From NCBI GenBank assembly GCA_902603705.1, contig CACKVQ010000012.1:1-39866 (forward strand): a DNA stretch of 39,866 nucleotides, written 5' to 3'. This DNA is from Puniceicoccaceae bacterium. GTDB lineage: Bacteria > Verrucomicrobiota > Verrucomicrobiia > Opitutales > Coraliomargaritaceae. The notes beneath the pieces are model-generated. The model was given only the letters and a program-made list of their open reading frames with translations. It did not search any database and was not told the origin of the DNA. The first letter of the stretch is position 1; each line of letters opens with the position of its first letter. A program made the translations under genes and the position numbers. Positions 17,840 through 28,413 of this stretch are shown here, in pieces.

Positions 17840-20621
17840 CTATTCGTGCTAGTTCGCCTACACTGCTTATATTTGTGGTTGCACCGCGGGCCATCTGCTC
17901 CTTGCCACCTCCTTTACCTCCCGCTATTGGAGCAAGTTCTTGGATCAATTTACCAGCGTTATGATCGCTGTTAGAGCCAGAAAAAGCACCGAGGTGAAGT
18001 TTATTCCCATCATTTATAATACAAAATGCGGCGTTAGCAAACTGCCGACCTTTTAAAGAATTTAGCAATTCTTGTAGCAGGGCGGGTGGACCATCTTCGG
18101 TAATGACGAGATTTCGAGACAAGTCTAGTGTATCAATGAGCGCATTTGCTAAATCCGTAGCTCCTGCTAACTGTGCTTTTTTTAGTGTCTTATTGGCGTC
18201 GACAACGGCAGCCTTTAGCCCTTCGCTGTGCTGAAGTATATTTTTAAATACGCAGTTGCGTTGTTCAAAGGAGCCTTCTTTTAACATACCAGTGTCAACG
18301 CGGGGAAACTCCGGAAATGATACCGGTTCAGAATCTAGGGCTCTGAGTTGCTTGCTGATTGCATCTAACCTAGTACGCGATTCTTCAGAATCTTTTTTTG
18401 CTTTTTCAATGGACTCGCACATCCATTCGCAAGCGGCGGCGCCACAAACTGCTTCGATTCGACGTATACCTGAAGCAATAGCACCTTCTGATTTTATCTT
18501 AAATATACCAATATCACTGGTCTTACGTACGTGAGTGCCACCGCAGAGCTCCATTGAGTATCCGTCAAGCTTACCGCTTTCCCCGCCGATTTGAACAACG
18601 CGTACTTGTTCACCGTATTTATCGCCAAAGAATTGTTGAATATCTTTACGCTCTTTGATCTGAGCATAAGCAACTTCCGACCAGCTCACAGGTACATCAG
18701 CTTGAATGCAGGCGTTGACCTTATACTCAAGCATGTCGATTTGATCCTGATTGAGTGCCCCAGAATTAAAGTCGAAGCGCATACGAGTTGGGCTGACCAT
18801 CGAGCCTTGTTGCGTAGCGTCTTTTGAAACTATTTCATGAAGAGCCCAGTGCAGTAGGTGTGTCGCACTATGATGCGCTTCGATGAGACTGCGACGATCT
18901 GAGTCAATGGAAAGTGTGACCTTATCGCCATTAGTAATTTGGGCATCAACAGGCACTCTGTGTGCGCGAGCTGATCCGAGTTGCTGAACAGAGCTAACGG
19001 GATAAGTAGTCTCGTTAACGCGCAGCGCTCCCAGGTCACCTAGTTGACCGCCCATTTCAACATAAAATGGCGTGCGATCAGTGATTACTAGTAAGGCGTC
19101 GTCTTGTTTGTGGACTTCAAGGACAATTGCAGTGCTTTTGTCTTCATTAAATCCAATAAACTCAGTAGTAGCTTCGGTAACTATGTCCGTAGCACAAATA
19201 AGCTCTCGCGAGCGTGCTGATCGCGCTCGCTTGCGCTGTGCTTGCATGTGTTTATCAAAGGTAATTCTATCGACACTGATTCCCCTTTCAGAACAGAGCA
19301 ACTCGGTGAGGTCGATTGGGAAGCCATAGGTGTCATAAAGCTTGAAGGCGAACTCTCCGCGTAGCTGAGTTTTACCATCAGCAATTTCTTGCTCAAACAT
19401 AGCTAGCCCGCGGTCTAATGTTTTGTTAAAACTAACTTCTTCGCGCATGAGAGTCTCTTTGATCGCATCTGAGCGATTTTCTAGTTCTGGGAATACGCTG
19501 CTGTATTCTTCTACCAAGGTATCAACTATTTTAGGTAAGAAAATCTGCTGACTAGAAAAGCCAAGAGTACGGCCATAACGAATCGCACGACGCAAAATAC
19601 GGCGAAGCACATAATTGCGCCCGTTATTACCAGGGAGGATGCCATCTGCTATAGAAAAGGTAAGCGTTCGAATATGGTCAGCTATCACACGAAAGGCTAC
19701 TGCCTCCTTTATTTCAGCAGATATCTGCGACTTGTCACTATCAACTGAAGCGGGATAAATATCTTTATAAGTCTTACCGCTGAGTTTCTCAAGATTACGT
19801 AAAATCGGTTGGAACACGTCCGTAGCGTAGTTTGTAGGCTTTTTTGAGAAGTCACTCAAGCACCTAGTGTTTTGAATCAGCGAACAGGCGCGCTCAAAGC
19901 CCATACCAGTATCTACGTGTTTTGATGGAAGGTCGCGGAAGCTACCGTCGGATTCAGCATTATATTGAATGAAAACTAGGTTCCATATTTCTATGCAGAG
20001 GTCGGATTCCATATTAACTAGCCTTCCTTCGCTATCGCCGTTTGGAGTGAGATCGACATGTAATTCGGAGCAGGGACCACAGGGTCCAGTCTCGCCCATC
20101 ATCCAGAAGTTATCCTTCACACTTCCATTAATAATATGCTTTTTTGGGTCGAGTCCCGCTTTCGAAAAGAGTGTCGCCCATATGTCGTATGCTTCTTGGT
20201 CAAATTCAGAGGGATCGCCTTTACTTGGCTTGTATACCGTGGCATAGAGCCTTTTAGATGGTACGCCCCAAACTTCAACAATCAGCTCCCAGCCCCACTC
20301 TATAGCCTCCTTCTTAAAATAGTCGCCGAATGACCAGTTGCCGAGCATTTCAAAGAAAGTGTGGTGGTAAGTATCATAGCCTACGTCTTCGAGGTCGTTA
20401 TGCTTTCCTCCTGCACGTATGCACTTTTGAGTATCAGTCGCTCTTGCAGGTGAGTAGGCCACCTTCTCGGTGCCTAGAAAGTAGGGCACAAACTGGTTCA
20501 TACCTGCGTTTGTGAAAAGCAGGCCGGGCGACTGTGGCATGAGTGAAGCTGAGGGCACAACGCTGTGCTGCTTCGATTTAAAGAAGTTTAGAAAAGAACT
20601 CCGAATTTCCGAGGAAGTCAT
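17814..20621 (-). CDS. alaS: Alanyl-tRNA synthetase
   Basis: The 935-residue class II synthetase charges tRNA-Ala. The catalytic core is shown by FLNFFKSKQHSVVPSASL, FTNAGMNQFVPYFLG and CIRAGGKHNDLEDVG. The editing domain that clears Ser- and Gly-tRNA has HHSATHLLHWAL and CGGTHV, which supply the metal ligands. The glycine-rich C-Ala region (PIAGGKGGGKEQMARG) closes the protein. Its ATG at 20621 overlaps the leuB stop as ATGA, so it is probably translated by coupling from leuB. There is no obvious terminator after it. Confidence 0.97.
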   Translation of the reverse strand: MTSSEIRSSFLNFFKSKQHSVVPSASLMPQSPGLLFTNAGMNQFVPYFLGTEKVAYSPARATDTQKCIRAGGKHNDLEDVGYDTYHHTFFEMLGNWSFGDYFKKEAIEWGWELIVEVWGVPSKRLYATVYKPSKGDPSEFDQEAYDIWATLFSKAGLDPKKHIINGSVKDNFWMMGETGPCGPCSELHVDLTPNGDSEGRLVNMESDLCIEIWNLVFIQYNAESDGSFRDLPSKHVDTGMGFERACSLIQNTRCLSDFSKKPTNYATDVFQPILRNLEKLSGKTYKDIYPASVDSDKSQISAEIKEAVAFRVIADHIRTLTFSIADGILPGNNGRNYVLRRILRRAIRYGRTLGFSSQQIFLPKIVDTLVEEYSSVFPELENRSDAIKETLMREEVSFNKTLDRGLAMFEQEIADGKTQLRGEFAFKLYDTYGFPIDLTELLCSERGISVDRITFDKHMQAQRKRARSARSRELICATDIVTEATTEFIGFNEDKSTAIVLEVHKQDDALLVITDRTPFYVEMGGQLGDLGALRVNETTYPVSSVQQLGSARAHRVPVDAQITNGDKVTLSIDSDRRSLIEAHHSATHLLHWALHEIVSKDATQQGSMVSPTRMRFDFNSGALNQDQIDMLEYKVNACIQADVPVSWSEVAYAQIKERKDIQQFFGDKYGEQVRVVQIGGESGKLDGYSMELCGGTHVRKTSDIGIFKIKSEGAIASGIRRIEAVCGAAACEWMCESIEKAKKDSEESRTRLDAISKQLRALDSEPVSFPEFPRVDTGMLKEGSFEQRNCVFKNILQHSEGLKAAVVDANKTLKKAQLAGATDLANALIDTLDLSRNLVITEDGPPALLQELLNSLKGRQFANAAFCIINDGNKLHLGAFSGSNSDHNAGKLIQELAPIAGGKGGGKEQMARGATTNISSVGELARIAKEALSAE

Positions 20622-21718
20622 AAATGGCTAAGTACGGCTTCACCCATAGCTTTTGTACTTATAGGGTCGATGCCAAAAGCGATATCACCGGTGCGATTGC
20701 CACTAGTGACAGCTTTTTCGACGGCTGTTTCGATTGCAGTGGCAGCTTCGAGTTGGCCGAAACTATAACGGAGCATCATAGCAACGGATAGAATTTGCGC
20801 ACAAGGATTAGCAATACCTTTTCCCGCGATATCTGGGGCGGTGCCCCCTGAGGGCTCATAGAGGCCAAAGGGGAAGCCTAGACTATTCTTCTGTGCGCCG
20901 AGGCTTGCGGAAGCTAGCATTCCGAGAGAGCCACAGATCACTCCCATTTCATCAGAGAGTATATCACCGAACATATTTTCTGTGAATAGGACATCAAATT
21001 GATTGGGATCCCGTGCTAATTGCATAGCAGCATTATCTACATACATGTGGCTTAGTTCGATCTCAGGTGCATGCTTGGCGAAATAAGTGGTAACGACCTT
21101 GCGCCAGAGGACCGAAGTTTCTAGGACATTTGCCTTATCTACGGAGCAGACTCTATTTCCGCGTGCCTTAGCTGTATTGATAGCAACCTCAGAGATACGT
21201 TCGATTTCACTGGTTTTATAAACCATAGTGTCGATAGCTTGCTCTTCCCCGTTTCCCAAAGTGGAGGTCGATTTTGGTTGCCCAAAGTAGATACCGCCAG
21301 TTAGTTCGCGTATACAAACAATATCAATGCCATTTGGGATACGCTCCTTTTTTAGCGGGGAAGCGTCAGTTAGTTCAGGGTACAGTAGTCCAGGACGGAC
21401 GTTGGCGTAGAGAGAGAATGCCTTCCGAATTGGTAGCAAAGCGGCCCGCTCTGGTTGCTCTTTTGGGGGGAGTGACTCCCACTTCGGGCCGCCAACAGAC
21501 CCGAAGAGAATCGCTTCTGAGGCTTCGCATACCTGCTTAGTCGAGTCGGGGAATGCTGTGCCGTGTTTATCAAAAGCAATTCCGCCGATATCGGCATTCT
21601 CGTAATCTAGAGTGAAGCTAAACTCCTCGCCCGCCGATTTGAGTACGTCGAGCGCAACTTCCATCACCTCAGGACCTATGCCATCACCTGGCAGAACTGC
21701 AAATTTGAGAGTCTTCAT
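20618..21718 (-). CDS. leuB: 3-isopropylmalate dehydrogenase
   Basis: The 366-residue NAD-dependent oxidative decarboxylase catalyses the third leucine-specific step. It begins with AVLPGDGIGPEVM, has the substrate motif RELTGGIYFGQP with the metal and cofactor sites in FGDILSDEMGVICGSLGML and GGTAPDIAGKGIANP. The RPGLLYP segment (ANVRPGLLYPEL) fits LeuB rather than isocitrate dehydrogenase. It overlaps alaS by four bases. leuA, leuC and leuD are not in the window, so the gene is separated from the rest of the leucine pathway. It diverges from the M42 peptidase gene across 117 A/T-rich bases. Confidence 0.95.
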   Translation of the reverse strand: MKTLKFAVLPGDGIGPEVMEVALDVLKSAGEEFSFTLDYENADIGGIAFDKHGTAFPDSTKQVCEASEAILFGSVGGPKWESLPPKEQPERAALLPIRKAFSLYANVRPGLLYPELTDASPLKKERIPNGIDIVCIRELTGGIYFGQPKSTSTLGNGEEQAIDTMVYKTSEIERISEVAINTAKARGNRVCSVDKANVLETSVLWRKVVTTYFAKHAPEIELSHMYVDNAAMQLARDPNQFDVLFTENMFGDILSDEMGVICGSLGMLASASLGAQKNSLGFPFGLYEPSGGTAPDIAGKGIANPCAQILSVAMMLRYSFGQLEAATAIETAVEKAVTSGNRTGDIAFGIDPISTKAMGEAVLSHL

Positions 21719-21835
21719 ATATTTTTAGGAAAGTTAATAAAACTGTGTTAACAACTGAGCGCATCAAGACTTTTCGGAATTTTGAGCTCCGTAAAAACCA
21801 TTTACTAAGTCTACGTAATTTATCACACTTTATTT

Positions 21836-22939
21836 ATGCCTAAGAAAAAAAACGTAAAAAAGCCTGTTCCAAATAAAACTAAACTAGATGGGGCTCCTGA
21901 TTTTCTTGTAGATCTGCTGAATGCTCGCTCTCCTACAGGTGCGGAATATGAAGCTCAAGAAGTCGTTGACCGATATGTTGAGCAAGAAGTTGACCTCTAT
22001 CGACGTGATACTATGGGTAACCGCTTTGCCACAGTGAATCCGAAAGGTGATCCGAAACTCCTACTGGCGGGACATATAGACGAACTCGGCCTAATCGTTA
22101 CATACATTAACGCTCAGGGCTTCCTCTACTTCGATACATTAGGGGGTCACGATCATTCAATGATATCTGGTCGTCGCGTGTCCATCCTCACTAAGGATGG
22201 CATCCTTAAGGGGGTTACTGGCAAACGTGCGATTCATTTAATGAGCCCCGAAGATCGTAAGAGAGTGCCTAAGACACACGAGATTTGGATTGATATCGGA
22301 GTGAAGACTCGTGAGGAGGCGGAAAAGTTTGTCGTTGTTGGCGATACTGCGGTCTACGACCAAAGTTTTGAATTGATTCGTGGTAGTATCGGTGTGGCGC
22401 GAGCTTTTGACAATAAAGCCGGCGCTTATGCTGTTCTAGAAGCTGCGCGTCGTTTGACTAAGTATAAGCTAGAGGCTCATGTTACCGCCGCTGCTACCAC
22501 CCAAGAGGAGATTGGGACACGTGGTGCCATAACGGCTGCTTTTTCAGAGAACCCTGATTTCGCGATCGCTGTAGACGTCGGTCACGCAACGGACTCTCCT
22601 GATTGTGATGAGCGTAAATACGGTAGTTTTAAACAGGGCGGTGGGCCAATTGTTTGCCGAGGTCCTAATATTAACCCTATTATTTATGAGCGTATCATAA
22701 GTGCGGCTAAAAAATGTAAGATTCCATATCAGGTCGAAGCGGATTCTCGCCCAACAGGCACAGATGCGCGTGCAATTCAAGTCGCGCAGTCAGGCGTCGC
22801 CACTGGGCTTCTTTCGATTCCTCTGCGCTATATGCATACGCCCAGTGAGATGGTCGACCTACAAGACATAGAACACACAGTTGAACTACTTATCGCAGTA
22901 GCACGTTCGTTTAAGAAGAGCGACAGAGGCATTTGGTAG
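21836..22939 (+). CDS. M42-family metallo-aminopeptidase
   Basis: The 367-residue protein belongs to the TET/glutamyl aminopeptidase family, dizinc or dicobalt enzymes that trim peptides in large dodecameric shells. Metal and catalytic sites are visible in order: LLAGHIDELGLIV (His, Asp), ARAFDNKAGAYA (bridging Asp), TTQEEIGTRGA (catalytic and metal Glu), AVDVGHATDSP and MHTPSEMVD (His). The first 17 residues are rich in Lys and Pro and precede the family core; this is a small extension of unknown meaning. No signal peptide is present, so it is cytoplasmic. Endoglucanase annotations given to this family are historical errors. Confidence 0.92.
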   Translation: MPKKKNVKKPVPNKTKLDGAPDFLVDLLNARSPTGAEYEAQEVVDRYVEQEVDLYRRDTMGNRFATVNPKGDPKLLLAGHIDELGLIVTYINAQGFLYFDTLGGHDHSMISGRRVSILTKDGILKGVTGKRAIHLMSPEDRKRVPKTHEIWIDIGVKTREEAEKFVVVGDTAVYDQSFELIRGSIGVARAFDNKAGAYAVLEAARRLTKYKLEAHVTAAATTQEEIGTRGAITAAFSENPDFAIAVDVGHATDSPDCDERKYGSFKQGGGPIVCRGPNINPIIYERIISAAKKCKIPYQVEADSRPTGTDARAIQVAQSGVATGLLSIPLRYMHTPSEMVDLQDIEHTVELLIAVARSFKKSDRGIW

Positions 22940-23012
22940 GTAAGCCCTGATTGAAGGTCAGATTGTTTATACTATTAAATTAAGAAAGAGATACTTTGAA
23001 TATTCTTCTAGT

Positions 23013-23897
23013 TTAGCCTTTGTAAATACGCAGTAGAGCTTCGGCAATTTCGGAGGGATTGCGAGCGATCGATACACCTGCCTCTTCCATGGCAGAAAAT
23101 TTAGCCTCAGCAGTTCCAGCTCCGGAAGAGGAGATAATTGCTCCTGCATGACCCATAGTTCGGCCTTTGGGTGCAGAAGCACCCGCAATAAATCCGGCGA
23201 CTGGTTTTTTAACTTGTTCCTTGATGTAAGCACATGCCTCTTCTTCTGCGCTGCCACCGATCTCACCAATCATGATGATAGCATCCGTGTCTGGATCCTC
23301 GTTGAGCATTCGGACAGCATCGAGTTGGGAGGTCCCGTTGATGGGGTCTCCACCGATGCCGATACAGGTAGATTGTCCGTGGCCGCTTTGGGTGAGTTGC
23401 CAGACCGCTTCGTAGGTGAGTGTACCAGATCTTGAAATGACTCCAACACGACCGGGTTTGTGAATATAACCTGGCATAATTCCGATTTTACATTCGCCAG
23501 GCGTAATAATTCCTGGGCAGTTAGGACCAATCAGACGAGTCTTAGTTTTGTTAGTCTGGAGACGATTTCGGACCTCCGCCATATCGCGAACTGGAACTCC
23601 CTCTGTGATGCAAATGACAAGGGGTATTTCCGCATCTATTGCTTCAAGAATGGAGTCTGCTGCAAAGGCAGGTGGTACATAGATAACAGACGCATTAGCT
23701 CCGTGTTCTTTAACAGCTTCTTTTAAGGTGTTGCATACGGGTATGGTGTTATCCCAAAGCTGCCCACCTTTACCCGGCGTGACACCTGCGACTACATTGG
23801 TCCCGTATTCCACGCATTGTTGTGTATGAAAGGTTCCTGTCTTTCCAGTAATTCCTTGAACAACAAGCCGAGTGTTTTTATTAATGAGGATACTCAT
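23013..23897 (-). CDS. sucD: Succinyl-CoA synthetase, alpha subunit
   Basis: The 294-residue subunit binds CoA and carries the phosphohistidine intermediate (His250 in [13 protein letters not shown]). The N-terminal Rossmann region has [13 protein letters not shown] and GVTPGKGG, and the middle has [20 protein letters not shown] and [15 protein letters not shown]. With SucC it makes ATP or GTP from succinyl-CoA in the TCA cycle. It follows sucC by 34 bases. The A/T-rich leader has no Shine-Dalgarno sequence. Confidence 0.97.
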   Translation of the reverse strand: MSILINKNTRLVVQGITGKTGTFHTQQCVEYGTNVVAGVTPGKGGQLWDNTIPVCNTLKEAVKEHGANASVIYVPPAFAADSILEAIDAEIPLVICITEGVPVRDMAEVRNRLQTNKTKTRLIGPNCPGIITPGECKIGIMPGYIHKPGRVGVISRSGTLTYEAVWQLTQSGHGQSTCIGIGGDPINGTSQLDAVRMLNEDPDTDAIIMIGEIGGSAEEEACAYIKEQVKKPVAGFIAGASAPKGRTMGHAGAIISSSGAGTAEAKFSAMEEAGVSIARNPSEIAEALLRIYKG

Positions 23898-23931
23898 GAA
23901 TGTATTATTTACTTTGATTCTTATTTGCGAC

Positions 23932-25122
23932 TTACACAGTGGATTTAACTTTTTGGACGATAATTTCAGCAGCTTCTGAAAGGCTCTCTGCGGGGGTCAG
24001 TGCTACATCACTCTCGCGTAGGATTTTTTTACCAGCTTCTACATTCGTGCCTTCTAATCGAACGACCAGAGGTACGTTTATATCCACATTCTTAGCGGCT
24101 GCGACTATACCGCGAGCAATTACATCACACTGCATAATACCGCCAAAAATATTAACTAGAATACCCCTAACATTAGGATCAGAGAGAATGATTTTAAAAG
24201 CAGCCGTAACTTGATCTTCATTCGCGCCTCCCCCAACATCTAGGAAATTAGCAGGAGATCCTCCAAAACTTTGTATAATGTCCATTGTTGCCATAGCTAG
24301 ACCGGCACCGTTTACCATGCATGCGATATCGCCATCGAGTGCAATATAGGCTAGATCGTTGTTTGAAGCTTCAATTTCTTTAGGGTCTTCTTCGTTAAGA
24401 TCCCTCAAATTATTTATGTCAGGGTGTTTAAAGAGGGCGTTGCCGTCGAAGGATGCTTTGGCGTCCAGCGCAAGGAGCTTCCCTTGCTTGGTTTTGACTA
24501 ATGGGTTGATCTCGACAAGCATTGCATTCTTCTCCCAATACATTTTGTAGAGACCAGTCAAAATACGTGAAAATTGCTTCACTTGTTGGCCCTCAAAGCC
24601 TAGTGCGAAAGCGACGCTACGGCAGTGATGGCTACGAAGCCCCATAGTTGGTGAGATAGGCATGCGAATTAGCTTCTCTGGGGTATCATCTGCCACGGCT
24701 TCAATATCTACGCCTCCTTCGGTCGATGCTATGATCACGGATTGGGCACTCTCACGGTCGAGAACTACAGCTAGATAATACTCATGTTCTATGTCACAGG
24801 CCTCTGTAAAGTAGAGCGTTTGGACTTTTCGTCCCTTTGGCCCAGTCTGAGCGGTTACCAATGTGTTGTTGAGCATTTGCTTTGCTGCCTTATGCGCTTC
24901 CTCGCTATTTTTAACTACTTTTACGCCTCCCTTGTAGCCATCAGTGAAAGTTCCTTTACCACGCCCGCCTGCGTGGATTTGAGCCTTTACAACTGTCATC
25001 GCCTCTCCGATGTCGGAGATGGCGCTTTGAATTTCTTCGGTGTTAGTCGCAGCGTAACCACGCGGTATTGGAACACCAAACTGTTCTAGTAGATTTTTGG
25101 CCTGATACTCGTGTATATTCAT
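23932..25122 (-). CDS. sucC: Succinyl-CoA synthetase, beta subunit
   Basis: The 396-residue ATP-grasp subunit binds nucleotide and succinate. Family features are [22 protein letters not shown] at the start (first 20 residues are diagnostic), [47 protein letters not shown] and [17 protein letters not shown]. Nucleotide preference (ATP or GTP) cannot be told by eye. It is the first gene of the sucCD pair and lies 94 bases after the Dus gene, a gap large enough for its own promoter. It is separate from sucAB-lpd, about 5 kb away. Confidence 0.97.
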   Translation of the reverse strand: MNIHEYQAKNLLEQFGVPIPRGYAATNTEEIQSAISDIGEAMTVVKAQIHAGGRGKGTFTDGYKGGVKVVKNSEEAHKAAKQMLNNTLVTAQTGPKGRKVQTLYFTEACDIEHEYYLAVVLDRESAQSVIIASTEGGVDIEAVADDTPEKLIRMPISPTMGLRSHHCRSVAFALGFEGQQVKQFSRILTGLYKMYWEKNAMLVEINPLVKTKQGKLLALDAKASFDGNALFKHPDINNLRDLNEEDPKEIEASNNDLAYIALDGDIACMVNGAGLAMATMDIIQSFGGSPANFLDVGGGANEDQVTAAFKIILSDPNVRGILVNIFGGIMQCDVIARGIVAAAKNVDINVPLVVRLEGTNVEAGKKILRESDVALTPAESLSEAAEIIVQKVKSTV

Positions 25123-25216
25123 AATTAATCTTTTTTAAGGACACAAAGCGTGTTTCAATGGCAATTGATGAGATGCGGTGCAATATCTTTTGAATTATTT
25201 TTTGTAAAATAAATTT

Positions 25217-26281
25217 TTATAGAGTACAGCCGCTGTGCGTCTCACAGTTTGGGCGTGCTACTAATCCTCGAATAGGCTCGTCGGGATAGCTTTGCTCGGC
25301 GCGACCCCCATCGATAAGGTGGCGGTCACAGATGAAATCCAGATCCATTTTTGACTTCGCTCTCCGCATATCATAGAGAAATTTCCCTTCTTTATCTACA
25401 CTCAGACCTACGAAGTTGAGGAACTTTTTCATATGGTTGATATGATAGCGGTCCTTCCGACCTGAGTGGCTTGTCGCCAAAACCAAGTCTTCAACATAGA
25501 CACGAACATCACCCAATGTGGGTTGAAAGACTGGCTTACCAGCAAAGTGTTCCCTGAGCTGACGAAAAATCCATGGATTTCGGATACAAGACCGTCCTAT
25601 CATTAGGCCGGCACTTCCCGTCTCGTTTAATACCCACTGAGCTTTATTTACCGAAGTTATATTTCCATTAGCCAACACAGGGCAATCAAGGTGCTCTACA
25701 GCGCGCTTTATGTACTCGTAATGTACCTCACTTCGGTAGGCCTCTTTTACTGTTCGTGCATGGAGACTGAGTAAGTCGACCTTATGTTTAATGATTAAAT
25801 CTAAAATAGTATCAAAGTGTTCGTCACTGTCGAAGCCGATACGCATTTTTACAGTAAAGCGTCCTTTAACAGCCGCGCGTAAGCAGCCAAGTACTTCATC
25901 CACTTTGGATGGCTGACGAAGAAGGCCGCCTCCGACATTTTTTTTATAAACTTTTGGTGCTGGGCATCCCATGTTCAGGTCGATTCCAGCGACAGGAAGT
26001 TGTTCGGATTCGATGGTTTGAACTGTGCGCTCTAAGTCAGATAGACTCTCTCCTATTAGTTGGGCGAAGACTGGGCGTCCCGTACCGTTGTGGTTAATGG
26101 AGTCGACGATATGCTGTTCCAATCTCGAATGCCCATGAACTCGGAAGTATTCAGTGAAGAGTAGATCTGGAGCTCCATATTTACCGAGTAAGCGCATAAA
26201 GGGTAGGGTAGTGACGTCTTGCATGGGTGCCAGAGCGGTCCACGGCTGGCCGGGTACAACTGTCTCTGGTATGGGCGTCAT
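25217..26281 (-). CDS. tRNA-dihydrouridine synthase (DusB-like)
   Basis: The 354-residue flavoenzyme reduces uridines in the tRNA D-loop with NADPH. The N-terminus has the FMN barrel start LAPMQDVTTLPFMRLL. The catalytic Cys is in IDLNMGCPAPKVYKKNVGGG, followed by KMRIGFDSD, SLHARTVKEAYRSEVHYEYI, VLANGNI and MIGRSCIRNPWIF. The N-terminal and NMGCPAPKV features are closest to DusB, but the exact subgroup needs a tree. It stands alone between the nuclease-family gene and sucC, with about 100 bases on each side. Confidence 0.9.
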   Translation of the reverse strand: MTPIPETVVPGQPWTALAPMQDVTTLPFMRLLGKYGAPDLLFTEYFRVHGHSRLEQHIVDSINHNGTGRPVFAQLIGESLSDLERTVQTIESEQLPVAGIDLNMGCPAPKVYKKNVGGGLLRQPSKVDEVLGCLRAAVKGRFTVKMRIGFDSDEHFDTILDLIIKHKVDLLSLHARTVKEAYRSEVHYEYIKRAVEHLDCPVLANGNITSVNKAQWVLNETGSAGLMIGRSCIRNPWIFRQLREHFAGKPVFQPTLGDVRVYVEDLVLATSHSGRKDRYHINHMKKFLNFVGLSVDKEGKFLYDMRRAKSKMDLDFICDRHLIDGGRAEQSYPDEPIRGLVARPNCETHSGCTL

Positions 26282-26388
26282 CTTAAGATTATGATTTAAA
26301 TTATATCAAATAAGCCGTGTGCTGCCACTCGCATGGTGTATGAGTTTTTAAATCAATACTGTTGTTGTGATGAATAATCGATTCGATA

Positions 26389-26835
26389 TTAGGTAGAGCC
26401 CTGCTCGAGTATACGTGCTAGGATTTCTGTCATATCGTCCACTGATTCGATCACAGAATTAGCAACATAGATTGGCTTACCCGATGCTAATGCAAGTACG
26501 ATTGAATCACTAGGTCTAGCGTCGAGTTCGATGATCTTAAATCCTAGCTCGTTTTCCATAGAAACGATTAACCGCGCATGAAATGTACCTTGGTCTACGT
26601 TATTGATGACCACTCGCTCTACTTCTGCGCAGAGGCCATCTAGCAATGTAAGCATGAGGTCATGGGTGAGTGGACGCTGAGCCTGTTCGCCATTAATAGC
26701 ACGTTGGATAGTCTCGCCGATGTTTTGATCGACATAGATAACAAAGGTTTTTTGGTCCGTACCCAAGAATACTGCACATCCATTTGATGTAGGCATTACA
26801 CCTTTTACAAGGACTGGAATTACTTCCCTATTCAT
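26389..26835 (-). CDS. Bifunctional nuclease family protein (BFN / DUF151)
   Basis: The 148-residue protein matches the BFN domain family: PTSNGCAVFLGTDQKTFVIYVD near the start (first 20 residues typical), RPLTHDLMLTLLDG, INNVDQGTFHARLIV, and the diagnostic LDARPSDSIVLALASGKPIYV. Plant and Thermotoga members have been linked to DNase and RNase activity, but the role in most bacteria is unclear. It sits 87 bases after ffh and 107 bases before the Dus gene, all in the same direction. Confidence 0.88.
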   Translation of the reverse strand: MNREVIPVLVKGVMPTSNGCAVFLGTDQKTFVIYVDQNIGETIQRAINGEQAQRPLTHDLMLTLLDGLCAEVERVVINNVDQGTFHARLIVSMENELGFKIIELDARPSDSIVLALASGKPIYVANSVIESVDDMTEILARILEQGST

Positions 26836-26922
26836 ATAGCATTAATGTGTGTAAAGTCGTATATGACATCAAGTGTTAAGAGTCGTTGATATACACTCTA
26901 ATAAATTAGGGCTATCTATAGT

Positions 26923-28290
26923 TTACTTAAGTCCAGGTAGATTTTTCGGTAATCCATTTGGAGTATTTCCCATCTTTGATTGCATTGCTTGCATCATCTT
27001 ACGTCCTTTGCCTCCACGCATTTTTCTCATCATCTTTTGCATCTGGGTGAATTGTTTAATTAGAGCATTTACATCGCGTACCTGTACGCCTGCACCATTG
27101 GCAATACGCTTTAAGCGACTGCCGCGAAGTAGCCGTGGATTGTGGCGCTCTTGCAGTGTCATAGATAGAATAATAGCTTCTGTACGGGACATCTTCTTTT
27201 CCTCTTCCTCGCCTACTTGGACATTGCTCATACCAGGCATCATGCCAACGAGAGAGCCGAGGGAACCCATTTTTTTGACCTGCTGCATCTGCTTTAGAAA
27301 GTCTTCTAGATTGAAGTCTGCTTTGCGCATCTTTTCGGCCATTTGCTCAGCTTCTTCCTGGTCGAGATTGTCTTGTGCTTTTTCAACAAGTGATACCACG
27401 TCTCCCATGCCGAGAATGCGCGAGGCCATACGTTCGGGGTAGAACACTTCGAATTCATCTGCTTTTTCCCCGGTACCCATAAATTTAATAGGTACTTTAG
27501 ATATCGACTTCATTGAAAGAGCAGCGCCACCGCGCGCATCACCGTCGAGCTTAGTTAAAATTATACCTGTGCAATCGACCGCTTCATGGAAGTGTTTAGC
27601 TACATTGACTGCTTCTTGGCCCAAGGCGGCATCAGCAACGAGCAAAATTTCATCTGGCTCGACTGTATCTTTTAATCGCTTGATTTCTCCGATTAAATCT
27701 TCGTCGATTTGTAAACGCCCGGCTGTATCTAAGATGATTAAATTAGCATTCGCATTTTTAGCTGCGTCTAGACCTCTCTTCCCAATTTTAACTACATCTT
27801 TTTCTTCTCGGTCACTGTAAAAGAAACAACCCTCGTCTTTGGCTAGCTTCTCGAGTTGATCAATCGCAGCTGGACGATAGATATCACAAGCGATTAGGGC
27901 TGGATGGTAACCGCGCTTTTTGGAAAGATAGCGTGCCAGTTTTCCGCTGCTGGTAGTCTTGCCAGATCCATGAAGTCCAACCATCATAATACATAAGGGC
28001 TTTTTATCTTGGAGTTCGGTAGCTCCCTCACCCAATAGCTTGGTCAGCTCATCATTGATAATCTTTATGACCTGTTGGCCTGGAGTGACTGAACTAAGAA
28101 CCTCCTGCCCGATACACTGTGACTTGATGTCAGCTACAAAATCGCGAGCTACTTTGTAATTTACGTCTGCAGATAGGAGCGCTTGGCGCACTTCCTTAAG
28201 AGCCTCAGATATATTGTCTTCGCTTAGCTTGCCAACACCCCTCAAATTACGGAGTGAACTAATTAGTTTATCTGTTAAATTCTCTAACAT
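26923..28290 (-). CDS. ffh: Signal recognition particle protein (SRP54 homologue)
   Basis: The 455-residue GTPase binds 4.5S RNA and signal peptides and hands ribosome-nascent chains to FtsY at the membrane. The N domain ([18 protein letters not shown]) precedes the G domain, which has the P-loop [24 protein letters not shown] and [16 protein letters not shown]. The Met-rich M domain ends the protein ([20 protein letters not shown]) with RNA-binding [11 protein letters not shown]. An intrinsic terminator stands between this gene and its upstream neighbour, so it should have its own promoter in 28291-28358. No 4.5S RNA gene was recognised nearby. Confidence 0.97.
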   Translation of the reverse strand: MLENLTDKLISSLRNLRGVGKLSEDNISEALKEVRQALLSADVNYKVARDFVADIKSQCIGQEVLSSVTPGQQVIKIINDELTKLLGEGATELQDKKPLCIMMVGLHGSGKTTSSGKLARYLSKKRGYHPALIACDIYRPAAIDQLEKLAKDEGCFFYSDREEKDVVKIGKRGLDAAKNANANLIILDTAGRLQIDEDLIGEIKRLKDTVEPDEILLVADAALGQEAVNVAKHFHEAVDCTGIILTKLDGDARGGAALSMKSISKVPIKFMGTGEKADEFEVFYPERMASRILGMGDVVSLVEKAQDNLDQEEAEQMAEKMRKADFNLEDFLKQMQQVKKMGSLGSLVGMMPGMSNVQVGEEEEKKMSRTEAIILSMTLQERHNPRLLRGSRLKRIANGAGVQVRDVNALIKQFTQMQKMMRKMRGGKGRKMMQAMQSKMGNTPNGLPKNLPGLK

Positions 28291-28358
28291 ATAATTTTAT
28301 TAAAATGAAGTAGGATAGGCAATTATCTCTAGCAATCTGAAAGTGCAAACTAGCATAG

Positions 28359-28388
28359 TAAAAAAGCCCCGACCAGTAGGACGAGGCT
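28359..28388 (-). terminator. Rho-independent terminator after the acidic unknown gene
   Basis: On the minus strand, AGCCTCG (28388-28382) pairs with CGGGGCT (28371-28365) with one G-T wobble. A loop of about ten bases separates them and a run of six Ts follows. It lies about 26 bases after the stop at 28414 and before ffh. Confidence 0.8.
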
Positions 28389-28413
28389 AATTTGATTAAA
28401 TAAAAAAGAGTAT

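Noticed and set aside
22967..23269. Minus-strand frame of 100 residues ending beside sucD
   Set aside because: It overlaps sucD in another frame and has no recognisable domain; sucD is clearly the real gene.
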